Shown here piece after piece: positions 40,601 to 49,471 of a stretch of 64,000 nucleotides of DNA. The first letter of the stretch is position 1; each line of letters starts with the position of its first letter. The translations under genes and the position numbers were made by a program. The notes beneath the pieces are model-generated. The model ran no database searches. It saw only the letters and a list, made by a program, of their open reading frames with translations, and was not told the origin of the DNA. The stretch comes from Streptomyces sp. 135 (GTDB lineage: Bacteria > Actinomycetota > Actinomycetes > Streptomycetales > Streptomycetaceae). Where the stretch lies: the NCBI RefSeq assembly GCF_020026305.1, contig NZ_CP075691.1, forward strand, positions 7,283,415 through 7,347,414. Direction: 5' to 3'.

Positions 40601-43600
40601 CGTGCCCTGGGCCGAGGCGCCCGGCACCCGGACCCAGGTGGCGCTGCACCCGGACGACGGGATGCTGACGGTCACCAGCACCACCCACCACAACCCGGAG
40701 CCCCGCGCGCACATCAGGGCCCGCGTGCGGGCGTTGCTGGGCACCCGCCCCACGCCGCTGGACCTCGACGCGCTGGCGGAGCGCTGCCCGCGGCACCTCA
40801 CGGGTGAGGAGCACTACCGGGCCTGCGCGGACGGTGGTCTCGACTACGGGCCGACGTTCCAGGTCCTCACCGGCCTCGACACCGGCACGGGCCAGGTGCT
40901 GGCCCGCTACCGGCACGACGCGCCGGGCCACCCGTACACCGCCCACCCCGCCCTGCTCGACGGCGCCCTGCAGGCGGGGGCCCCGCTGCTCGGGGACCTC
41001 GTCGAGGACGGGGCCGCGTTCCTGCCCGCGGCCATCGGCGCCGTCCGCGTGTGGGACGAGCCGTCACCCGAGGGCGTGGTGTGGGTCAGCGAACGCAGCC
41101 GCACACCGGACGAGGTGTGCTGGGACATCGTCCTGGCCGATGAGAACGGCCAGGTGCACGTGGAGTTGGAGGGCTGCCGGCTGAGGCGCGTCGCGGCGAC
41201 GCGGCGCGCCCCCGTCCTGGTGCACCGCACCGAACTGCGCGCGGCCCCCCGCCTCGACAGGCCGGCCGCGCCCTCTCCGCTGCCCTCGCCCCGGCGCGTC
41301 GCGGAAGGGGCGGCCAGGACGATCGATGAGTTGACGGAGCGGCGCGCCGGCCTGGCGGTTCCGGCGGAGCTGGTGAAGGAGCACTTCGCGCGGTGGACGG
41401 CACAAGCCGTCGCCGGGCTGGTGTCCGACCCCGCACAGCCCTTCACCACGGCGGATCTGGTGGCGGGCGGAGCCCTTGAGAAGCACGCGCGTCTCTGGCC
41501 GATCCTCTTCCCCCTGATGGAACGGCATGGACTGCTCGAACCCGTCGGTGCCGGGCGGTGGCGGTTGACCGCGTCGCGGTTCCCGACCGAACACCTGGCG
41601 CGTCGGGCGGTCGCGGACAGCCCGGGCTTCGCCTGCGCGCTCGGCCTCGCCGTCCACCAGGGGCGAGCGATGGAGCGTGTCCTGCGCGGACAGGCCGACC
41701 CCATGGAACTCCTGGTAGCCGATCACAGCGCCCAGGCGATGGAACAGTTCTACGACGTCCTGCCGGTCACCCGATTCCTCAATCAGGTCGCTCAGGCCCT
41801 CGTCCGTGAGATCGTCGCCCAGTGGCCGCGGGGGCGGACCCTGCGCATTCTGGAGGTCGGGGCCGGGACGGGCGGCGCCACCGCCGCGCTGCTGCCGCTG
41901 CTGCCGAGCGACCGCACGCACTACACCTTCAGCGACGTCTCCGGCTTCTTCTTCCCCCGCGCCCAGAGCCGTTTCGCCGCCTACGACTTCGTCGAGTACC
42001 GCACCCTGGACCTGGCCGAGGACCCCGCGGCGCAGGGGTACACGCCGCACAGCTACGACCTCGTCGTCGCCGGATACTCCCTGCACACGGCACCGGACCT
42101 GGCCGACGCCCTGCGCAACGTGGCCACGCTCCTGGCACCCGGCGGGCACCTCCTGGCCATGGAACCCCACGACCCGATGGAGCTGGTGAGCTACTTCGGG
42201 TTCCTGGACAGCTTCTACGGCAACACCGACACCGAGCTGCGCCCTCACTCCTTGCTGCTGCCGAGCGAGGCCTGGCCCACCCTGTTGCGGGACTGCGGCT
42301 ACAGCCAGGTGTTCCAGACGGGCCACGAGACGCCCTCGGGACAAGGCGACATCTCCGTCCTGCTCGCCGCCACCCCCTTCGAGGACGCGGCCGACGCCCC
42401 CGCGGCCGCCGGTCTCCCCTCCGAGGCCGCCGCCGACACGGCCGACACCGAAGCAGGGACGGAGCCTCCGTATCGGAGCGGCACCGCCTTCGTCGTGGCC
42501 ATCGAGGCGGAGGCCGAGCGGGACCTGGCCGCCGCCACCGCCGACGCGCTGTGCCACCACGGCAGCCCGGCCCGCGTCATCGCCATGACCGACGACGATC
42601 CGACCTGGGCACAGGTGCTACGGGAGGCGCACGGTGAGCCCGGCACGGACACCGTCGCCGTCGTCCTCGTCCTCGGCGACACCTCCGCAACCGCACCGCG
42701 CGAACTGACGGCCCAGGCCGTCCACCGCGCCGAGGCGCTGCGCTCGCTGACCGCAGCGATGGACGAAGCGTCCCCCGCCGAACCCCCGCAGCTGTGGCTC
42801 GTCACCCGGCCCTGCGGCGCCATCCCCTCACCCGAGGTCACGCACGAACTGGACGCCGCCCTGTGGGGGATGACCCGCAGCCTGGTCAACGAGGTGATCG
42901 GGCTGGTCAGCCGCCGAGTCGGTCTGGAACGCACCGCGGACCAGGCCGCCGACGCACAGCGGCTGGCGCGGGAACTGCTGCGGCCCACGGAAGAGGACGA
43001 GGTCCTGCTCACCGCCGAGGACCGCTTCGTGCCCCGGGAACTGCCCCGCCCCCTCGCCCAGCCCTGTGACGGCACCGTGCCGTTCGCACTGCGGGTGGAC
43101 AACCCCGGCCTGTCCTACCGGCTCGCCTGGGAAGAGCGCCCGCTGCCGCAACCCGGCCCGGGCGAGGTGCTGGTGGCCGTGCGGGCCACCGCGCTGAACT
43201 ACCGCGACCTCATGCAGAGCGTCGGCCTGCTCCCGATGGAGGCCGTCGAGGGCACACCGACAGCCGACGGCCTCGGCATGGAGTGCTCGGGCATCGTCAT
43301 CGCCTGCGGAGAGGGCGCCACGGACCTGGCACCCGGCGACCGGGTGGTGGGCCTGGCCCCCGCCTCGCTCGCCTCCCACGTGGTGGCCGACCAACGCGCG
43401 TTGTGGCCGCTGCCCGACGACGTCGGTTTCGCCGAAGCCGCCACCCTGCCCGTCGCCTGCTCGACCGTCCGCTACGGTCTGGGCACCCTCGCGCGGCTGC
43501 AGCCAGGTGAAACCGTCCTGGTGCACGGCGCGGCCGGTGGCGTCGGCCTCGCCGCCCTCCAGTACGCGGAAGCATGCGGCGCCCACGTGATCGCCACCGC

Positions 43601-45272
43601 GGGCAGCGAGCTGAAGCGCGACCTCCTGCGCTCACTCGGCGCGCGGCACGTACTGGACTCCCGCACCCTCGACTTCGCCGCGGAGGTCCAGGAGATCACC
43701 GAAGGCCGCGGCGTCGACGTGGTCCTCAACTCGCTGGCCGGGGAAGCCATGGTCCGCAGCCTGGAACTGCTCAGGCCGGGCGGCCGGTTCGTCGAGCTGG
43801 GCAAGCGGGACATCTACGAGAACAAGTCGCTGCCGCTGCGCCCGTTCCGCAAGAACATCGCCTTCTTCGGTCTGGACCTCATCCAGGTGCTCCAGGACGA
43901 ACGGGAGGCCGAACAACTTCTCGCCACGACGAAGAAGGAGCTCACGGACAAGTCCTTCCGCCCGCTGCTGCACACCGCGTACCCCGCGACACGCGTCGAT
44001 GACGCCTTCCGTCTCATGCAGCACTCCCGGCACATCGGAAAAGTCGTCGTCACCTTCGACCCGCTGGACGAGCCGCCTCTGATCGAACGGACACCGCCGG
44101 TCACCCGCCTCGACGCGACGGCCACCTATCTGGTCACCGGGGGCACCGGCGGATTCGGCGCGGCCACCGCCCTGTGGCTCGCCGGACTCGGCGCACGCCA
44201 CGTCGCGCTGGTCAGCCGCCGGGGCGCCGAGGCCCCGGAGGCGGCGGACGTGCTGGCGGCGCTGACAGGGCGGGGCGTGACGGCCACGGCGTACGCGGCC
44301 GACGTCACGGACCCGCACGCCATGCGTGAGGTCGTGGCCCGCATCGATGCCACCGGGCATCCCCTGCGCGGCGTCGTGCACTGCGCGATGCACCTCGACG
44401 ACGCCCTGCTCACCGAGCTGACCGGGGAGCGCCTGGCCGCGGTCATGGCACCCAAGATCACTGGGGCGGCGGTCCTCGACCTCCTGCTGCGGGAACGGGA
44501 GTGCGACCTGTTCCTGATGTACTCCTCCGAGACGGCGACCTTCGGGAATGTCAAGCAGGCGCCGTACGCGGCGGGCAACCTCTACCTCGAAGCCCTCGTC
44601 CGACGCCGGCGCCGCGACGGTCTGGCCGGCCTGGCCCTCGCCTGGGGAGCCGTCGGGGAGACCGGTTATGTGGCCCGCAACGGCCTGGGCCACTCCCTGT
44701 CCACCATGGGCTTCGGACTGCTCCGCCCGGCGGAGGCCTTCACCGTCGCCGAGACCCTCCTGGGGAGCGATGCCGAGGTCACCGGCGTCTTCCGGGGCGA
44801 GTTGGGCCGGCTGATGAAGGTCATGCCGTCCGTCTCCAGCCCACGCCTGTCGCCACTGGTACCGGAACAGGGCGAGGCAGGGGACATGGACCAGGAGGAA
44901 CTGCTGCGCACGCTCTCCCAGATGTCCGGCGAAGAGGCCATCGCCTACCTGACCGAGGCCCTCGCCAGAGTCCTGGCGGGGATTTTGCAGATGGACGCCG
45001 ACCAGATGGACCCGCACCAGCGATTGGACTCCTACGGGATGGACTCCCTGATGGGGACCGAACTCCTGGTCACCCTGAACCGGCGCTTCGCAGTGGACAT
45101 CCCGCCCATGGAACTCCTGCGCAGCAGCACGGGCACGCTCACCGACGTCGCTCAGACGCTGTACCTCCGGTTGGGCCTGCGCTCCTCCGAAGGGCCCGCG
45201 CCGAGCCTGCCCACCGTCCCGCACCAGGCACGTAAGGCCCACGCGGAAGAGACGAGCGTGCCGGCCACCTGA
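37641..45272 (+). CDS. type I polyketide synthase, single module KS-AT-DH-cMT-ER-KR-ACP
   Basis: Builds a reduced, alpha-methylated acyl chain; 2543 residues from GTG 37641. KS: Cys183 (DTACSSS), His318 (EAHGTGT), His357. AT: Ser647 (GHSVGE), with YAFHS around His750. DH: His946 in HRVAGSVVMP and Asp1107 in HPALLDGALQ. C-methyltransferase: LEVGAGTGG at 1404-1412. A structural pseudo-KR follows, then ER with HGAAGGVGL near 1961. KR: GGTGGFG near 2166, Ser2296, Tyr2309, and an LDD. ACP: Ser2469 (GMDSLMG). All catalytic residues appear intact. There is no thioesterase or terminal reductase. Order and a cis cMT resemble fungal highly reducing PKSs, so iterative use is likely, but product and length are unknown. 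Confidence 0.93.
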   Translation: MTQDLVSAAPERAIAVVGVSCRLPGGIHDMDGLWTALCEGRDAVGEAPKDRFDARRFAAGDMPRTGRSYTSAGGFLDDIAGFDAAYFGISPKEAAHMDPQHRLLLELAAEALDDAAIAPERIAGTDTAVYVGISDASYGALQMMSLETVSPYTMAGAASSIAANRLSHAFDLRGPSMAVDTACSSSLVALDRACHTLWAGTSRVALCGGANILLSPYHYVGFSQASMLSRRGHCAAFSAEADGFVRAEGGGMVVLKPLADALAAGDRVLGVILGSGSNSDGRTMGLALPSAEAQEELLRQVYARAGVDPDEVVYFEAHGTGTPVGDPLEAQAIGRALGVRRISGALPVGSVKTNLGHLEPASGMAGLCKALLVLRHRTIPPMLHADTPHPDIDFTGLGLGLTTSRQPLPASPTGRPVVGVNSFGFGGANAHVTLTSAPPPPGPVAYSPPVEGLPLMVSARTPRALSAAAAAMAERLRDADDDTFYDLAYTSCLRRGAHEHRAAVLARSPREAARGFASLAGDAHADVREADEVPGAGGADAVSAAVAQATMCGRVAFVFSGNGSQWAGMATDLLREEPVFRKAVEEADAELAPRLGWSVLDELALPAEKWSLAATEVAQPLLFAVQIGIVAVLRDRGVTPAMVLGHSVGEVAAAYAGGALTLAQAARVIAERSRVQARTAGLGRMAAVGLGPEQAAEEIAPWGGALEIAGANGPKDVTIAGDADALADLGARLTERGVFVRDLGLDYAFHSRAMDGQREPLDTALQGLTPRESDIALYSTVTGGRISGTALDASYWWHNVREPVCFTAAVERALDDGGDVLVEIGPHPVLRTYLRRIIATRAGTHAVVVPTLSRDTSGSGQLAAVPAALLAAGATTDWDRYFPRPGRVATLPAYPWQRERHWNGDADAWHRNGALVHPLLGGRVTAPHPVWEGSIEPALLPWLTDHRVAGSVVMPATGYAEMALAAGRATFGHAVEVRHLDILTALVVPWAEAPGTRTQVALHPDDGMLTVTSTTHHNPEPRAHIRARVRALLGTRPTPLDLDALAERCPRHLTGEEHYRACADGGLDYGPTFQVLTGLDTGTGQVLARYRHDAPGHPYTAHPALLDGALQAGAPLLGDLVEDGAAFLPAAIGAVRVWDEPSPEGVVWVSERSRTPDEVCWDIVLADENGQVHVELEGCRLRRVAATRRAPVLVHRTELRAAPRLDRPAAPSPLPSPRRVAEGAARTIDELTERRAGLAVPAELVKEHFARWTAQAVAGLVSDPAQPFTTADLVAGGALEKHARLWPILFPLMERHGLLEPVGAGRWRLTASRFPTEHLARRAVADSPGFACALGLAVHQGRAMERVLRGQADPMELLVADHSAQAMEQFYDVLPVTRFLNQVAQALVREIVAQWPRGRTLRILEVGAGTGGATAALLPLLPSDRTHYTFSDVSGFFFPRAQSRFAAYDFVEYRTLDLAEDPAAQGYTPHSYDLVVAGYSLHTAPDLADALRNVATLLAPGGHLLAMEPHDPMELVSYFGFLDSFYGNTDTELRPHSLLLPSEAWPTLLRDCGYSQVFQTGHETPSGQGDISVLLAATPFEDAADAPAAAGLPSEAAADTADTEAGTEPPYRSGTAFVVAIEAEAERDLAAATADALCHHGSPARVIAMTDDDPTWAQVLREAHGEPGTDTVAVVLVLGDTSATAPRELTAQAVHRAEALRSLTAAMDEASPAEPPQLWLVTRPCGAIPSPEVTHELDAALWGMTRSLVNEVIGLVSRRVGLERTADQAADAQRLARELLRPTEEDEVLLTAEDRFVPRELPRPLAQPCDGTVPFALRVDNPGLSYRLAWEERPLPQPGPGEVLVAVRATALNYRDLMQSVGLLPMEAVEGTPTADGLGMECSGIVIACGEGATDLAPGDRVVGLAPASLASHVVADQRALWPLPDDVGFAEAATLPVACSTVRYGLGTLARLQPGETVLVHGAAGGVGLAALQYAEACGAHVIATAGSELKRDLLRSLGARHVLDSRTLDFAAEVQEITEGRGVDVVLNSLAGEAMVRSLELLRPGGRFVELGKRDIYENKSLPLRPFRKNIAFFGLDLIQVLQDEREAEQLLATTKKELTDKSFRPLLHTAYPATRVDDAFRLMQHSRHIGKVVVTFDPLDEPPLIERTPPVTRLDATATYLVTGGTGGFGAATALWLAGLGARHVALVSRRGAEAPEAADVLAALTGRGVTATAYAADVTDPHAMREVVARIDATGHPLRGVVHCAMHLDDALLTELTGERLAAVMAPKITGAAVLDLLLRERECDLFLMYSSETATFGNVKQAPYAAGNLYLEALVRRRRRDGLAGLALAWGAVGETGYVARNGLGHSLSTMGFGLLRPAEAFTVAETLLGSDAEVTGVFRGELGRLMKVMPSVSSPRLSPLVPEQGEAGDMDQEELLRTLSQMSGEEAIAYLTEALARVLAGILQMDADQMDPHQRLDSYGMDSLMGTELLVTLNRRFAVDIPPMELLRSSTGTLTDVAQTLYLRLGLRSSEGPAPSLPTVPHQARKAHAEETSVPAT

Positions 45273-45273
45273 G

Positions 45274-45318
45274 GGCGCCCGGCACGCGCGGCCCGGCCCC
45301 GTCAAGGGACCGGGCGCC
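45274..45318 (+). terminator. hairpin after the PKS gene
   Basis: GGCGCCCGG (45274-45282) pairs with CCGGGCGCC (45310-45318); an inner GCCCGG/CCGGGC pairing competes. It starts at the PKS stop and overlaps the end of the convergent monooxygenase remnant. Confidence 0.5.
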
Positions 45319-46090
45319 GGGTCAGGGTGTGGTCCTGCGGGCGGAAGGTGCGGAGCAGGTTTCGGTACGCGATGACGGACCGCGGCCACAGGGCGGTGTT
45401 GTGCCCTGTCCGCGGGTTGAGGTACCAGCTGTCGCAGCCGGTCGCCCACGTCGAACCGGACGTGTGGTCGCGCAGCTGCCGTCGGTACGTGTGCCACGCC
45501 TCCCGGGTGGCTTCGATCGCCTGGGCCCCGGTGCGCTCCAGGTGACCCAGGCAGGCCAGCACGTGGTCGAGTTGCGCCTCCAGCATGAGGACCAGGGAGG
45601 AGTGGCCCAGTCCGCTGTTGGGGCCGAGCAGGAGGAACAGATTGGGCAAGCCGGGCACGGTGACGTTGTTGTGCGCCGCCATGCCCTCGCCCCAGTGCTC
45701 CGCCAGCGTCCGGCCGTCCGTACCGGTGACGCGGTGGGAGACCGGAGGGTCGAAGACGCGGAAGCCGGTGGCGAACACGATGACGTCCGCGGGCCGTCGG
45801 TTGCCGTCGGCGGTGGTGATGGTGCGGGGGCCGATCTTCTCGACGCCCTGGGCGACGACGTCGACGTTGGGCTGCCGGAGGGCCGGATAGTAGTCGCTCG
45901 CGAGCAGGATGCGTTTGCAGCCGACGCGGTACGAGGGGCGGGTGGGCCCGCGCAGTGCCGTGGCCCGCAGTTGAAGGAGCCGGTGCAGATGGGCAGCGGC
46001 GGCGGCCGCCACGCGCGCCCAGGCGGTGTCGGGGCGCGAGCGTGCCCCGGGGGAGGTGAGATCGAGCACGGGCAGGCACTCTTTCAGCAC
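45302..46090 (-). pseudogene. C-terminal remnant of a flavin-containing/Baeyer-Villiger monooxygenase
   Basis: Only the second half of a class B flavoprotein monooxygenase is present. YRVGCKRILLASDYYPALRQPNVDVV, ADVIVFATGFRVFDPP (the conserved FATG motif), FLLLGPNSGLGHSS and CDSWYLNPRTGHNTALWP are clear. The N-terminal FAD-binding GxGxxG and the FxGxxxHxxxWP signature are absent. Upstream in the frame is only Ala/Arg-rich sequence, and 126 bp on lies the end of the metal-ATPase gene. The start given (GTG 46090) is nominal. It was probably cut by a rearrangement at this edge of the lipid PKS locus and is unlikely to bind FAD. Confidence 0.75.
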
Positions 46091-46215
46091 CCGTCGCGGG
46101 CGGGGCCGTCCACTGGTGCATCCGGGCGACATACGGTCGGCGCTTCGCTCGCATGGAGCAGGCACGCACGGCCGGGCCGCCTCCGCCGGCGCCACCTCGA
46201 ACGACACGGCGCCCC

Positions 46216-48207
46216 TCAAGTCGTGTCGCCTCCTTGCCGCCACGCCGAACTCCGCAGCAGCCGCAGGCCGTTGAGACCGACCAGGATGGTCGAACCCTCG
46301 TGGCCCGCGACGCCGAGGGGCAGTGGCAGATGGCCCGCCAGGTCCCAGATCACCAGTGCGCCGATGCAGACGGAGGCGATGACCAGGTTCTGCACCACCA
46401 CGCGGCGGGCCCGCCGGGAGAGGGCCACGACGGCGGGGACCGTGGCGAGTTCGTCCCGGACCACCACCGCGTCGGCGGTCTCCAGGGTCAGGTCGGAGCC
46501 GGTCCTGCCCATGGCGATGCCGCTGTGCGCGGCGGCGAGCGCGGGCGCGTCGTTCACGCCGTCGCCGACGACGAGCACCCGCTCGCCCCGCTCCTCCCAC
46601 TCCCGTACGGCCGCCACCTTGTCCTGCGGCAGGAGCCCCGCCCGGACGTCCTCGATGCCGGTCTCCCGCGCGAGGCGCGCCGCGGCGTCGGAGGTGTCGC
46701 CGGTCAGCAGTACCGGGGAGGAGCCGGTCAGTCCACGCAGGCCCGCGACCGCCTCCGCGGCCCCGGCGCGCGGCAGGTCGGCGAGGCGCAGCAGGGCCGC
46801 GGGGACGTCGTCGACCACGACCAGGACGACCGTGCGGGCGTCGCCGTCCGCCGCGGCCCGCGTCATCGCGTCCACCGCCATGACCGACGTACGGGAAGCT
46901 TCGTCGGCGGCGGCGAGGAGCCGGTCCGGGCTGCCGACCCGGACGACGCGGCCCGCGACGACCGCGCGCACGCCGCGCCCCGGAGCGGCGGCGAAGTCAC
47001 CCGCGGCCGCCAGGGCGAGACCGCGCTCGCGGGCGGCGCCGACCACGGCGCGGGCGAGCGGGTGTTCGCTGGGGTGCTCGGCGGCCGCGGCCAGCGCCAG
47101 CACCTCGTCCTCGGTGAGGCCGGCGCCCGGCAGCGTCCGGATGTCCGTGAGGCGGGGTGCGCCCTCGGTGAGCGTCCCCGTCTTGTCCAGGGCGACCTTG
47201 GTCACCGCGCCGAGCCGCTCCATCACGACGGCGGACTTCACGAGCACGCCGTGCCGGCCCGCGTTGGCGATCGCGGAGAGCAGCGGCGGCATCGTCGCCA
47301 GCACCACCGCGCACGGCGAGGCCACGATCATGAAGGTCATGGCCCGCAGCAGCGTCTCGGTGAACGCGGCACCGAGGGCGAGCGGCACGGCGAACAACGC
47401 GAGCGTGGCGACCACCACGCCCACCGAGTACCGCTGCTCGACCTTCTCGATGAACAGCTGCGTGGGCGCCTTGGTCTCGCTGGCCTCCTCGACCATCGTC
47501 ACGATGCGGGCGATGACGGAGTCCGCCGGGTCCCGGCCGACGCGTACGCGCAGCGCGCCCGTGCCGTTGAGGGTGCCCGCGAACACCTCGTCGGCCACCT
47601 CCTTCGCCACCGGCAGCGGCTCACCGGTGATGGTGGCCTGGTCGACCTCGCTGCTGCCGTCGAGCACGGCGCCGTCGGCGGGCAGCCTCTCGCCGGGCCG
47701 TACGAGAACGATGTCGCCGATCCGCAGCGCGTCCGCCGCCACCCGCTCCTCGCCGCCCTCCGCGTCGATCCGCAGCGCCATCGCGGGCGCGAGGTCCAGC
47801 AGCCCGCGCACGGAGTCCGCCGTGCGCCGGGTCGCGAGGGCCTCAAGGGCCCCGGAGACCGCGAAGATCACGATGAGCAGGCCGCCGTCGAGGTACTGCC
47901 CGATGGCCGCGGCGCCGAGGGCCGCCACCACCATCAGAAGATCGACGTCCAGGCTCCGCTCCCGCAGCGCCCGGAGCCCCGCCACGCCCGGCTCCCAGCC
48001 GCCGGCCGCGTAACAGAGCGCGTAGAGGGGGCCCCACGCCCAGGCGGGGGCCCCGGCGAGGTCCAGCGGGAACGCGAGCAGGAACGCGGCCGTGGCCAGC
48101 GCGGCCCAGCGGACCTCGGGCAGGGCGACGAGCCGGGTGCGGCGCGCCGGCGCGGGCGCGGCGGTGGCGGCCGGACGGGGCCGGTCGCCCACCAGGGCGG
48201 AAGACAT
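46216..48207 (-). CDS. ctpJ: P1B-4-type metal-exporting ATPase (CtpJ/CzcP-like)
   Basis: Pumps divalent metal (Co, Ni or Zn) out of the cytosol; 663 residues. The start is ATG 48207 (MSSALVGDRP) after GAGGTG. There is no N-terminal metal-binding domain. Motifs are TGEPLPV (actuator), SPC in the membrane helix FMIVASPCAVV, DKTGTLTEG (phosphorylated Asp), and GDGVNDAPAL. The C-terminal HEGSTILVGLNGLRLL together with SPC marks the P1B-4 subgroup. It is divergent from an NmtR-like sensor, as ctpJ and nmtR are in Mycobacterium tuberculosis. Confidence 0.9.
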   Translation of the reverse strand: MSSALVGDRPRPAATAAPAPARRTRLVALPEVRWAALATAAFLLAFPLDLAGAPAWAWGPLYALCYAAGGWEPGVAGLRALRERSLDVDLLMVVAALGAAAIGQYLDGGLLIVIFAVSGALEALATRRTADSVRGLLDLAPAMALRIDAEGGEERVAADALRIGDIVLVRPGERLPADGAVLDGSSEVDQATITGEPLPVAKEVADEVFAGTLNGTGALRVRVGRDPADSVIARIVTMVEEASETKAPTQLFIEKVEQRYSVGVVVATLALFAVPLALGAAFTETLLRAMTFMIVASPCAVVLATMPPLLSAIANAGRHGVLVKSAVVMERLGAVTKVALDKTGTLTEGAPRLTDIRTLPGAGLTEDEVLALAAAAEHPSEHPLARAVVGAARERGLALAAAGDFAAAPGRGVRAVVAGRVVRVGSPDRLLAAADEASRTSVMAVDAMTRAAADGDARTVVLVVVDDVPAALLRLADLPRAGAAEAVAGLRGLTGSSPVLLTGDTSDAAARLARETGIEDVRAGLLPQDKVAAVREWEERGERVLVVGDGVNDAPALAAAHSGIAMGRTGSDLTLETADAVVVRDELATVPAVVALSRRARRVVVQNLVIASVCIGALVIWDLAGHLPLPLGVAGHEGSTILVGLNGLRLLRSSAWRQGGDTT

Positions 48208-48268
48208 CGGGGCACACCTCGTGTTCGGGGACGCTTCGGGGACGGTCCTTCCACCATAGCGGAACACA

Positions 48269-48282
48269 TGAAGAGGTCTTCA
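48269..48282. promoter_or_regulatory. inverted repeat, likely NmtR-type operator
   Basis: TGAAGA-GG-TCTTCA is a perfect 6-2-6 repeat in an AT-rich patch of the 100-bp divergent region between ctpJ and nmtR. ArsR-family operators are AT-rich palindromes in just this position. Confidence 0.6.
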
Positions 48283-48307
48283 ATTATGCGACGAGTAGGA
48301 TTGCCGC

Positions 48308-48658
48308 ATGGGACACGGAGCCGACAGCGAGATCACCCCTGCGACGCACCTCGACGCGGACTCCGCCGCCACGATCGCCGCCACGCTGCAAGCGCTCGCC
48401 ACACCGTCCCGCCTGATGATCCTCACCAAGCTGCGCCAGGGCCCGTGCGGCGTCGGCGCGCTCGCCGAGGCGGTCGGCATGGAACAGTCGGCGGTCTCCC
48501 ACCAGTTGCGCCTGCTGCGTGCCCTCGGCCTCGTCACCGGTTCCCGGCAGGGCCGCCGCATCGTCTACAGCCTCTACGACAACCACGTGGCCCAGCTCCT
48601 TGACGAGGCCGTCTACCACATCGAGCACCTGCGCCTCGGCGCGCGGGACCTCCCGTGA
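48308..48658 (+). CDS. nmtR: NmtR-like ArsR/SmtB metal sensor
   Basis: Represses the exporter until Ni/Co (or Zn) binds; 116 residues. The winged helix is ATPSRLMILTKLRQG with MEQSAVSHQLRLLRALGLV. In helix 5, DNHVAQLLDEAVYHIEH gives Asp91, His93, His104 and His107, the ligand positions I recall for M. tuberculosis NmtR. The N-terminus MGHG also preserves NmtR's Gly2-His3 ligands. The later NmtR His109 is Arg here, so the Ni site may be slightly different. It is divergent from ctpJ. Confidence 0.9.
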   Translation: MGHGADSEITPATHLDADSAATIAATLQALATPSRLMILTKLRQGPCGVGALAEAVGMEQSAVSHQLRLLRALGLVTGSRQGRRIVYSLYDNHVAQLLDEAVYHIEHLRLGARDLP

Positions 48659-48675
48659 CCAGGGGGCCGACGGCC

Positions 48676-49437
48676 TCAGCGGTGTACGCCGACTCCTGAC
48701 CGGCCCGGGGCGAACTCCGGCCGCAGCACCAGATCCTCGTCGTACGCCCCCGCGTTCTCGTGGCGGAAAGGCAGCGGCCGCTCGGTGGGCAGCGTGCGCA
48801 GGCGTTCGCGCAGGGCCGCCGCGTCCCGCGCGTGGTCCGCCGCCGTGAGCCGGTCCGCGCCGTACACCACGAACGGCGGGAGCGCCGCCATGCCGGTGTA
48901 CCAGAACGTCCCGTGCAGCAGCGGGAACAGCACCTCCTCCAGGTGCCCGTGGATGCCGCGCGGGCCGAAGCCGGACTCCCGGGCGCCGACCGACGTGACG
49001 ATCAGCGCGCGCTTCCCTGCCAGGCCGCCGTCGCCGTAGCGCAGGGCGCGGCCGTCGGGGCCCGCGACACCGAAGCCGAAGCCCTGGACCAGGACGCGGT
49101 CGAACCAGCCCTTGAGGATCGCGGGCGGCCCGAACCACCAGAGCGGGAAGTGGAAGACGAGCGTGTCCGCCCAGGCGATCTTCTCCTGCTCGCCGACGAT
49201 GTCCGCGCTCAACGTCCCGGACGCGTGGGCGCGTTCCTGCTCCGCCCCCACGAAGAGACGCTCGCGCGGCGGGTCCCCGAAGTCGTCGGCGTCCACGGTG
49301 GCCTTCCAGCCCATGGCGTACAGATCGGAGACGCGGTGCTCGTGCCCGAGCGCCTCCAGGGTACGCAGCCCGTCGCGCATCAGGGAGCCGTTCAGGGAGC
49401 GCTGTTCGGGGTGGGCGAAAATCCAGAGAACCTTCAT
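48676..49437 (-). CDS. NAD(P)H dehydrogenase (quinone), flavodoxin-like fold
   Basis: Two-electron quinone reductase with FMN or FAD; 253 residues from ATG 49437. The flavin phosphate loop is VLWIFAHPEQRSLNGSLMRDGL. ADTLVFHFPLWWFGPPAILKGWFDRVL and TSVGARESGFG are typical of the NQO1/MdaB/KefF group. The C-terminal 50 residues (ERPLPFRHENAGAYDEDLVLRP) extend beyond the core. It converges with nmtR, and an 11-bp inverted repeat lies 35 bp upstream, suggesting a MarR/HxlR-type regulated quinone stress gene. Confidence 0.88.
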   Translation of the reverse strand: MKVLWIFAHPEQRSLNGSLMRDGLRTLEALGHEHRVSDLYAMGWKATVDADDFGDPPRERLFVGAEQERAHASGTLSADIVGEQEKIAWADTLVFHFPLWWFGPPAILKGWFDRVLVQGFGFGVAGPDGRALRYGDGGLAGKRALIVTSVGARESGFGPRGIHGHLEEVLFPLLHGTFWYTGMAALPPFVVYGADRLTAADHARDAAALRERLRTLPTERPLPFRHENAGAYDEDLVLRPEFAPGRSGVGVHR

Positions 49438-49471
49438 GCCCCGATCGTGCGGGGCCCCTCTCGGCGGCAAC

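Noticed and set aside
37584..40946. Minus-strand frame of 1120 codons opposite the PKS
   Set aside because: Shadow of the KS-AT-DH region; no family features.
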